NCBI GenBank assembly: GCA_010909165.1
Contig: MU008172.1
Coordinates: forward strand, 1,178,001-1,242,000
Source of the DNA: Anthoceros angustus
Taxonomy: Eukaryota > Streptophyta > Anthocerotopsida > Anthocerotales > Anthocerotaceae
Length of the DNA: 64,000 nucleotides
Direction of reading: 5' to 3'
The position numbers were made by a program, and so were the translations under genes. A model generated the notes under the pieces. The model had not been told where the DNA came from. It made no database searches and was given only the letters and a program-made list of their open reading frames with translations. Positions 56,640 through 64,000 of this stretch are shown one piece after another (the first letter of the stretch is position 1; every line of letters begins with the position of its first letter).

Positions 56640-58565
56640 ACCCCTCTCTCGTGAGCTTGTCTTCTTAAAGCTATTAGTCGTTTGGTGATGGACAAGTTGA
56701 GCTACAACATTTCTCGATTGGATGCTCTATAAGGGATCTTCATAAGAGCAATATGCATCTTCTCAAACATGTTGGTATTAAATTCCCATGCTAGTCCCGA
56801 CCTTCTAATTGCATCACTAAAATGTGACATCAAATGCACCTTGAGTATTCCAAACTAGATTTACGCGTTACTCATATGCAACTTCAAAAATCCACCAAAT
56901 CTACCATGAGTCTCCACTTCTTGGGCTTGCCTCGTATGTGATGAACTCCGAGAGCAAGTTGTACCATGACAAAAACTTCACAAACACCTTAACTATCGTG
57001 TTGGGATACACACCAAGCATGAAGACAACAACTTGCATCTTCTATGTTCAAATGCGCTAAATTAGCTGTGATGAGAAATACCCTCCTTTGTCATTACCGG
57101 TAGTCCGAACTCGGCATATCCGGTGGTTTGCAATGAATTGTAATCGTCGATCCATTTCTTTCAATGGCTTTCTACTCAGCAAATGTTGCTCAAGCGTTCC
57201 TCACCATTTCCACAAGGATTCCTACCATGCGCTTGAAAAGACCCCGCTCACTTTGATGTAAAAGATCCGGGTGGATAGAAAGGTATGGATTTCCCAACTC
57301 TCAATCCGCCATTGAATCCCAAAGAGCACACTCCACGCATATAATGACCAACGCCATCGAGGTGATCGATTCCCCGCATTTGGTTGCATTCGTATCTCAA
57401 AACCGCTTCATATGCATCTCGTCCATGACCACGGACTTGCACCATGCTCGTTCTGTTTCTTCACAAGACAAATCTGGGGCCTTTGACACTTGTTAGAACC
57501 ATATGTGCAAGTAACCTTGCAGCCTCAAACTATCACAAATATATAAGTATATCATTGGAAATACCCATTGCTTGTCTCCCAAGGATCATCCATTTCCAAT
57601 CGTAGGAAGCATCTTTTACAGGTTTGAGAATGATCTCCAAGCAACGTTGAAAGGCCTTTAACTTCCTCCTTGCACTTTGCCCGAACTTGTATGTATCTCG
57701 GATGGTATGATTGGTAAGAGGGCTAGAAGAGCATGCCCTTCCGGCTCTGGCCTGAGCTCACATTTGATATTGCCGAGACTCATCATCAAAGGATGACCCT
57801 GAATAGTCCTGTCATTGGATAAACTAGTCTGATCAGAATATAAAATCAGTCCTGCCACAACTCCACCTTCACACTTGCTATCAACTAGACTCTGCATGGA
57901 TTTCCACCACTTCCCGATATCTGGTGTGGTGTAAGTCTCGCTAGCTTCAATTTGAGTCCAGATAAAACCTTCCCTATTTGAAGCCCCAAATAGTTCCCTC
58001 AATACTTCACTCGAATCTCGATATTGCAATGTGAGTGTATTGTCTCGGGTTCATTCACTAAAACCTCATGCCATCCATCCCGTGAGCTGCCAAAGAAGCC
58101 TCATACTTTCTCACATCTCAGAGCACGCACCAAGGTCCTCCTTGAACGAAGGATGAGACAAAGACTTGAACCAAGCGAGCATTTATATCTCGATTAGACA
58201 ACCCCGCACCATTTCTACAATTGCGTAAGAAATGTACCATACTCGGTGGCATCAAATGGTTTCACAAGAGAAGAAGTGGTATCCACTATTCTTTCAAATG
58301 TGAGACTCACTCCTAAACTTTCAGTCTCAGTTGGCTGCCTTTCGTCCACATGCTCCTGATGCCTATCATACTCCGCTTGCACATATTGCATACCTTGCTC
58401 ATTCATAGCAACTATATGTCCCCCATATCTGGTTTCATGTGGTATTGATTCTAACTGGAGTGCTGCATGCCTTGTCTTACACCTAGCACTTTGAAGTTGA
58501 TGAGATCGTAGAGCTCCTAAATTAGAGAAGTTCACAGCCCCACATCTCTCACAATCCAAACCCAT
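56640..58565 (-). pseudogene. Plavaka-like (CACTA-superfamily) transposase, frameshifted
   Basis: The protein starts MGLDCERCGAVNFSNLGALR with a C2H2-like finger (C-x2-C...H-x5-C). After short frame changes it has ATEYGTFLRNCRNGAGLSNR and FKEDLG-type segments. FGASNREGFIWTQ, KWWKSMQSL, AGLILYSDQTSLS, HPLMMSLGNIKCELR and HALLALLPII follow (58029-57680). This matches the core of Plavaka-type transposases ('...SD.T.L....PVY..IGNI....R.KP...A..LL..LP'). Further left are HLLSRKPLKEMDRRLQFIAN (~57190) and an ASNRE..QLNLS-like stretch (~56690). The family is best known from mushroom-forming fungi; this sequence has plant neighbours. It is inactive as read. Confidence 0.6.
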
Positions 58566-59094
58566 AGCTGACCACTACATATCACAGCCTGCAAATTAAA
58601 GTATATAATGAAGCAGAAACCGAGCCCACACAGGCTTCACGCAGTGCTAGAAGTATATATATGTGAAGATCATAATGAAGTAAACCGAGCCCACAACAGG
58701 CGAGCCCATGCAAAAAAGCTATGAGTGATGAGAAGCCACCCTGGCACTTCCACCCGAGGTTTCAACGGTTGAGTTTTGGGCACTCTAGGTTTCAACGGGT
58801 TGAGTTTTGAGCACTTCGCCTGTTTCAATGGGTTGAGTTTCTGCACTTCCAATTTCTGTGTCAACGGATTGCTAAAATTTAGGTGTGATATATTGCAACT
58901 GACAAGATTGCAACCCTCAAGGCCATCTGCAGTTTGGTGGAGGTCGGAATGCACAGCTCGCTTGGGTATGCTCGGGAATGTTTGATCACGGGCTTTGGCA
59001 CTCTTCATTACTTTGCTTGCCTTCTGAAGGCCTATGGAAGCACGTTTAGGAGCTGATGGTTGGAGGATGAGGAGGGAGAGGGGCACTCATAGAT

Positions 59095-59200
59095 TGTCGC
59101 AGAGGATAGTCACATGCTTATGGACATGTATGCAAAATGTGGTGCATTGAAAGATTCCCGCCAACTTTTTGAAAACCTTGAGCATAAAGGATGTGGTGAA
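59095..59200 (+). pseudogene. PPR repeat fragment
   Basis: HMLMDMYAKCGALKDSRQLF and ENL form one recognisable PPR unit on the plus strand, opposite in orientation to the PPR remnant at 52.5-53.3 kb. No other repeats follow in frame. Confidence 0.55.
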
Positions 59201-59299
59201 GGCACATTGAAAGGAACATGCGCTTTTGTGTGCATGCTGAGAAGCTAGCTTTGGCGTTTGATCTGTTGAGCACTCCGAGTGGGACACCTGGTGGTAATG

Positions 59300-59640
59300 A
59301 AGAGTCTACGCATGTGTAGTGTCTGCCACAATTCCACGGATATCATGCCAGGGCCTTGAACAGAGAGACACAAAAGGGCGAAGAGATCGTATAAGTCTGG
59401 ATGAGAACAGCTGAGCCCAGATGAGATTGTGCCCAGCTCTCCGTCCAGGAATTTCAGGATTCGAGAAGAAGTTCGGACGGAATTGGCAGAGGTGGGCAAC
59501 CACGCGAATCAGCTTGATCTCATCCAGACGTATTGTCGGCAACCTGGAGGCAGCATACAAGTCAATGCATCCAGTTGCTGTCACTTACCGTGGAGTTCAC
59601 CAACATGTTCAGAAGGCAGCAGTGATCGAGAGGCCACATA
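59300..59640 (-). pseudogene. Possible LRR gene fragment
   Basis: Minus-strand peptides IKLIRVVAHLCQFRPNFF, ILKFLDGELGTISSGLS and DLYDLFALLCL alternate between frames. They resemble LRR spacing (L..L..FL...L.G.I...L). Weak evidence. Confidence 0.3.
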
Positions 59641-59644
59641 TCCC

Positions 59645-59780
59645 ACTAGAGCCTCTCGCCGCTTGACCTAACTGGGCCCACGTAACAGCTGCTGAACAAG
59701 GTGTTTATGGCGGTTTGCAGAGACAGAATATGTGGATCCGGATGAAGTTTCCATCTTTTCATCGTATGCCTCGCCTCGTG
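59645..59780. repeat. Dispersed repeat R2, copy 2
   Basis: Second copy of 52370-52500, same orientation. Confidence 0.7.
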
Positions 59781-60171
59781 GCTGGCCCACATCGTAACAT
59801 TCTCCCTGGATGTTCTGTGACCTATTAGACTATCGACTTCTATGTTGTGTCCGCATTTGGCAATGGATTCAACCGCTCACTTGCACGCCATCCCAACTTG
59901 AAAACACGCCTGCACTGTGAGTGCACACACATTGCAATTTACTTTGGATATGGACCGGGTTCTCTATTGAGCATGTAGTGTGGAGGATGTTTCCATGTTC
60001 TCTCAAGAATCTTGACACACCATTTATCCTCAGATGATATGCCGACGAGGCCCAAAGATGCCTTGAGAAATGGGCTTCTTTTTCGTGAACCAATCTACTC
60101 CTTGCATTCTTGAGTTGCTAGTGTGTCATGGGGACACTGTTGTGAGATGGGAATAATTACTTATGTTTTGC

Positions 60172-60850
60172 AGCTTGTCTTCGGGCTGTGGTGGCCCAAT
60201 GGGGTTGGTGTGCAAACACTATATCAAGTTGACATTCTGGTGGAGGTTCGGGACTTTGGAGTGTCTGACTCTTGGAATGGTCGCCATGGCTTCCGACAAA
60301 TACACAGCTAGCTATACAGACCGGGCCCTCAATGGTGGAAGGTGCTGTCACTCCTCAGAACTAAAGGAGCAATGAACCACTTTTCGTTCGAGGAGCGAAC
60401 TGGATTGTATCTGATGGTTTACTTGGCTTTCAAAGAACCGGCTGTGAGAGATGTCAAGTTTCACAGAGACATGAACTGATCATGATCCGTGTATGGGGAG
60501 GGGTGCTTAGCCGAACGTCCCCAGCCTACAATGCTTGTGATGAGTATGGTGTTCGCTGGTTCTCAAAATCGCCTCCCTAGGTTACATGTTCTTTGACTGC
60601 TTCACCTTCGACCCATGTTCGTAAAAAGCGGACGCCCATGTTCAAAAGCACCGGCCATCCTCAGCACCAGCATCGCGAGCCTCAGCAGTCAGGCCTCCCA
60701 TGGTAGGCGACGGAGAGGCTCTGAGCACACCTACATACCGGTGGTTGCAACTGCAGCCGCGCCATATAATCCTCATCTCCCTACACTGGAAGATAGCATC
60801 CAAGGTACAACACCTGAGTTCACACCGGATCCTCGGAAGTGCCTGCAAGA
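60172..60850 (+). pseudogene. EBM: Mannosylglycoprotein endo-beta-mannosidase fragment
   Basis: A clear acceptor (ttatgttttgcag, AG 60170-60171) precedes LVFGLWWPNGVGVQTLYQVD and VSDSWNGRHGFRQIHS, then after frame changes SLALSD-type 'NHFSFEERTGLYL', DVKFHRDMN (~60445-60475) and LAERPQP. LWWPNG...LY and the D.KFH.DMN segment are conserved in plant EBM, a glycosidase that trims N-glycan-derived oligosaccharides. AAPYNPHLPTLED at 60755-60795 may be the conserved 'GPY.IQYPE.F' region. The gene is incomplete and frameshifted, with only the middle part present. Confidence 0.6.
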
Positions 60851-61119
60851 TGCATAGCCTGCAACCTTGGATGAGATGGATCAGATTCGCTGGATATTAT
60901 TGTGTGCACTACTTATAGAACTATTAGTCGAGGTCCGTGCAACGAGTGTGTGATCGTGACTTGGTTCTCTGCAGCATCTGAAGAGGACCTGATCAGGCCG
61001 GTTCGCCAAGTGATGGACAAGATGATCCATGGTACGGTTTGGTTCCTCGTCTTGTTTGATCCTGTACATTTTCCGTGTGCGCCCTGACGCGGTGTGAAGT
61101 CCTGTGTCCTCGATGTCTC

Positions 61120-62240
61120 AGAGTTGCCGCTCGATTCGCATCGTGGCTGCTGGAGGTCTTTCACAAGCCCATTTCCAAGCTGTGCATGCCGGAAAAGTTC
61201 GCCCGCCACATGATGCCTTGTAAACCAGACCACCAACTTCGTAGACCTCTGTGCGACAGCGAGCTGAGCGAGGCCATCGCAGCTCAGCATGATCCTGTTT
61301 GCGCAGCACAAGTGAGTCAAGTGAATTCCAGATTCAATTTGAATACAAGATTGTGGATCTGCCCACTCTGCAGAGACTCGACTCAGTGACTACTGGCTGA
61401 CCATTGGCGCATGATGTGCAGGGCAAGGTTTCCTTGATTCCTTCAGAAGGTCTCAACCAACCAGCTGCACTTCTTCATTTTTGTATGGCGATTCTGCACA
61501 TCTTCTACAGCCTTCTTCTGGTGGTCTTGGCTTCCAAGGTGAGTTGTAAACTTGTAGTCGATTGCAAGTCTCACCATTGTATCATCCTGCGATCACCGCT
61601 TTGCTCAAATCCAGCACCGTGGAGAACGGCTCACCTGTATGGATTATTGTGGGCGGAAAGGTGATGCTAGCTAGCTTTTCGCTTCATCTTCGATCAGTTG
61701 TAACCAAACCATCTATTATCTCTGACGCCACGTGATCTTCCATAACCAAGCTCCTAGCAACCACTCAGAATCTCCAATTGAAACACACTGTGCGTTCCGA
61801 CAGATTTGGAGATGCGGTTTGAATGAGAGATCCAAAGCCCCAGAGTACCAAGATTTTGGTTTTTACCCAGGAGCATACGCCTCTCCGCTTTTGTATGGTT
61901 GGGCATCAAGCCGCAGATGCAAGCCTTGACATAGAGAAAGGAACCACCGAGTTTGAACTCGCCAAGTGCTTCGACGGCAATTCTTCGTTCCTGTATCACG
62001 GAAGACTACCTCACACTTCGCAAGGGATTTGTACATGTAAGGTGGAAGGAACTGCTCTTAGTTCACTTCCTTGCATTGGGTCACCGCCGTCAGCTCGTAA
62101 CTACATATGCTAGATTGTTTCACGACGGTGGTTGGTTTGCAATGTCGTAATCACAACCTAGGGGATGCATTCCACTTCCGGACTACGTGGTGGGATCCAT
62201 GGGGACCGAGTTCAAGGAGGTCGTAATCGTGAGCCGACTT
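61120..62240 (+). pseudogene. MLO: MLO-family membrane protein fragment with retained introns
   Basis: The first exon, to 61311 (donor CAA|GTGAGTC), encodes FHKPISKLCMPEKFARHMMP with the CK pair of the MLO extracellular loop. The next exon, 61422-61538 (acceptor tgtgcag, donor AAG|GTGAGT), gives GKVSLIPSEGLNQ and AILHIFYSLLLVVLAS, an MLO transmembrane segment. A later exon ending at 62036 (CAT|GTAAGG) gives EDYLTLRKGFVH. A last piece gives YVVGSMGTEFKEVV (~62185-62226). MLO proteins have seven membrane spans and act in calcium signalling and mildew susceptibility. The N- and C-termini and several frames are missing. Confidence 0.65.
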
Positions 62241-63980
62241 GCTCCTTTGAAGACCGCCTTTTTAACAAATCTTAGGATGAGCGCCTAACTCGCTTCGCTC
62301 TTCCTCGGTGGTGGCTTTGGTCAAGGAGATCTACACTCTGACGAATAACCATGTGGAGGATGATGACAACATGTTCGATTTGATTATTCCGTGGATTTTC
62401 GCTACCGCATACCGAGACCTCCCGTTACTTCACCAATCGGCACATAGGGGTTAGGGCCAAGGGCTCTAAGAAGCTAGGCGTTATCATGTGCATTCCGCTC
62501 ATATCCGAATTGAAGGCAGCTTATTCCTATTACAATGTTGCCGCAACCCCCGCTTCTACAACTCATGAATGATGCTCCGATCATGGCATAACGACTGACT
62601 TTTCAATGCCCTTGACATGCACAATGACACGTTCTTGAAGGACAATGCAACAATCCTCGTAAGATATTTGCCAAGCTCACAACTTCAAGCTCCTCAAGAA
62701 GTCTCGTTTGCCTCGCTATTTCCCACCAAAGATTCTGTTAGCATATATGAAAGTCAATCGCTTTAAAAAATGTGCACCGATTCTATGTCCGAAATGTTAT
62801 AAGGATTCAGCCCTATAATGAGAATGCGTGTGGAGTGTGCCGGCTCAGAATCAAAAGAATGTGCAAGTGTATGTGCCGGGCCTCAGAATCCGCGCGAATG
62901 TCGGTAGAGGTGCCAGCCCTCGCCTTTAACCCACGGGCCCGGCCGAAACCGAATCCTCTATTTTGCTTCTTTCAAAGGTTCGCCATCGACTGCCCCTGGA
63001 GTGCGCCGAGCGGGAGTTCACGGAGGAGTGCGCCGAGCGGGAGTGCGCCGAGCGGAGGCGCTACGGGAGGCACTGAGTGCGCGGAGCGAACGTGAGCGAA
63101 TTGCGTGCCCAGCCTTGAGTCGATCCGATCGGGGAAGGTTTACCAACGTGTTGCATCTCGAGGTCGCAGGCATTTACATCAAGTTATTGTAATGTTGAAT
63201 GCTCCTTTTGCCTCTTTTGTTTTGATTTGGTTTGTTGTTGTGCGATGCCAAGGCTTACAAGAAAAACAAGCAAATGACTGAAGCCACTTTGAAGAAGTTA
63301 CATCAAGAAAGGAACAAGTTGAAGATGTTGATGTTGAGACTTCAAGTTCACCCGAGGGACCGCTTAGAGGAAGACCTCCGCTGTTTCCAAATCAAGGCCT
63401 CTTCTTCCTTGCTCTCCTTGGCCAAACGCCATTTATTCGTAGAGTCTTGTGCAGAGGAGATTCTCCACTGGTCGCACAAGAATGCCATCTTGTTGAGCAA
63501 AGATGCACCACAGACGCAGAATGTGAATCGCTGCTATTGCACGCAGAGACCGCCGCCATTGCACAATGAGATATGCTACTACCATTGCACAACAAAGGCC
63601 TATTATTGCACAATGAGACTTGCAAGCTCCGATCGACGGTAAGTGCAACAACAATTTCAACTAGCGGTATCATTGAACGCAGATCTGAAGTGTGATAGCC
63701 GGCAATCTCCAATTGCCGATATCGACCTCAAGCGACATGCGGTGATGGACAAACACGCTCCAATTGCTCGTAGTAGACATCAAGGCCGGGCGTGTACAAG
63801 CGCAAGGGTCACCAATTGCCGGGTAGTAGACCGTGGCAAGCGCCGGCGTCGGACAACCGCAACGGTCTCCAATGCACAGACCGGGTCTCGAACGAAGTCC
63901 GGAGCGAACGAAGATCTGCTCAAGCTCAACAAGGGTTGAGTGAAGAAGAGCCAAATGCGCTCACAAGGTCACACTACGAG
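62241..63980. other. No confident gene; short repeats
   Basis: Frames at 62772-63095 and 63232-63642 are not recognised. The latter starts with a Lys-rich helical stretch (KNKQMTEATLKKLHQERNKL). Holds two local repeats: gagtgcgccgagcgg (62999-63060) and ttgcacaa(t)gaga-type words (63536-63625). Confidence 0.35.
62995..63062. repeat. Short tandem repeat gagtgcgccgagcgg
   Basis: Three close copies of a 15-bp GC-rich unit at about 62998, 63028 and 63043, the first two separated by 15 bases. In one frame it encodes repeated ECAER. Confidence 0.7.
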
Positions 63981-64000
63981 CATCTCAAAGACAAGCTTCA

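Overview
The window looks like a chromosome segment of a land plant. The left 5 kb carries most of an intact plant-type SCAPER gene on the minus strand, with four exons and GT-AG introns of about 0.15-0.3 kb. Further right there are fragments of two plant gene families, a mannosylglycoprotein endo-beta-mannosidase (EBM) and an MLO membrane protein. The rest is almost entirely transposable-element sequence. The mix (En/Spm-type CACTA, Copia, a methyltransferase-carrying Gypsy, a Plavaka-like transposase) suggests a non-seed or early-diverging streptophyte lineage to me, but I cannot name the species.

Layout. 1-5048: SCAPER (minus), running off the left edge. 5.0-10.4 kb: upstream sequence and repeats, with a CACTA DUF4216 remnant on the minus strand at 8.7-9.1 kb and a CACTA-type end at 10.36 kb. 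10.4-19.5 kb: degraded repeats, including two GC-rich purine-skewed blocks, a minisatellite and two SINE-like repeats. 19.6-24.6 kb: two head-to-tail copies of a CACTA Tnp2 transposase, the second carrying a patch of Copia LTR plus leader. 25.5-32.6 kb: a full-length Copia element with almost identical, CpG-free LTRs and a 5-bp target duplication, but a frameshifted interior. 33.1-33.7 kb: three tandem promoter-like repeats. 35.7-36.9 kb: a transposase-like fragment and CACTA-like termini. 38.7-40.6 kb: a truncated Copia. 41.0-42.5 kb: an unrecognised spliced gene whose exons share one phase.

42.6-51.1 kb: the most notable feature, a Gypsy element on the minus strand inserted into the 3' end of another Copia. 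Its order is gag, protease, C5-cytosine DNA methyltransferase, reverse transcriptase, RNase H, integrase, PHD finger. It pairs a DNA-methylating enzyme with a putative chromatin reader inside one retroelement. This copy is broken by frameshifts.

52-63.9 kb: PPR fragments, short dispersed repeats, a Plavaka-like transposase (minus), then EBM and MLO fragments in the same orientation with splice signals retained.

Many frameshifts in the repeats fall next to CG dinucleotides, while the SCAPER exons and the CpG-free LTRs are intact. This may point to heavy CG methylation combined with consensus errors, or to a real mutation process. Coding claims for the repeats rest on protein motifs that hop between frames, so their boundaries are approximate.
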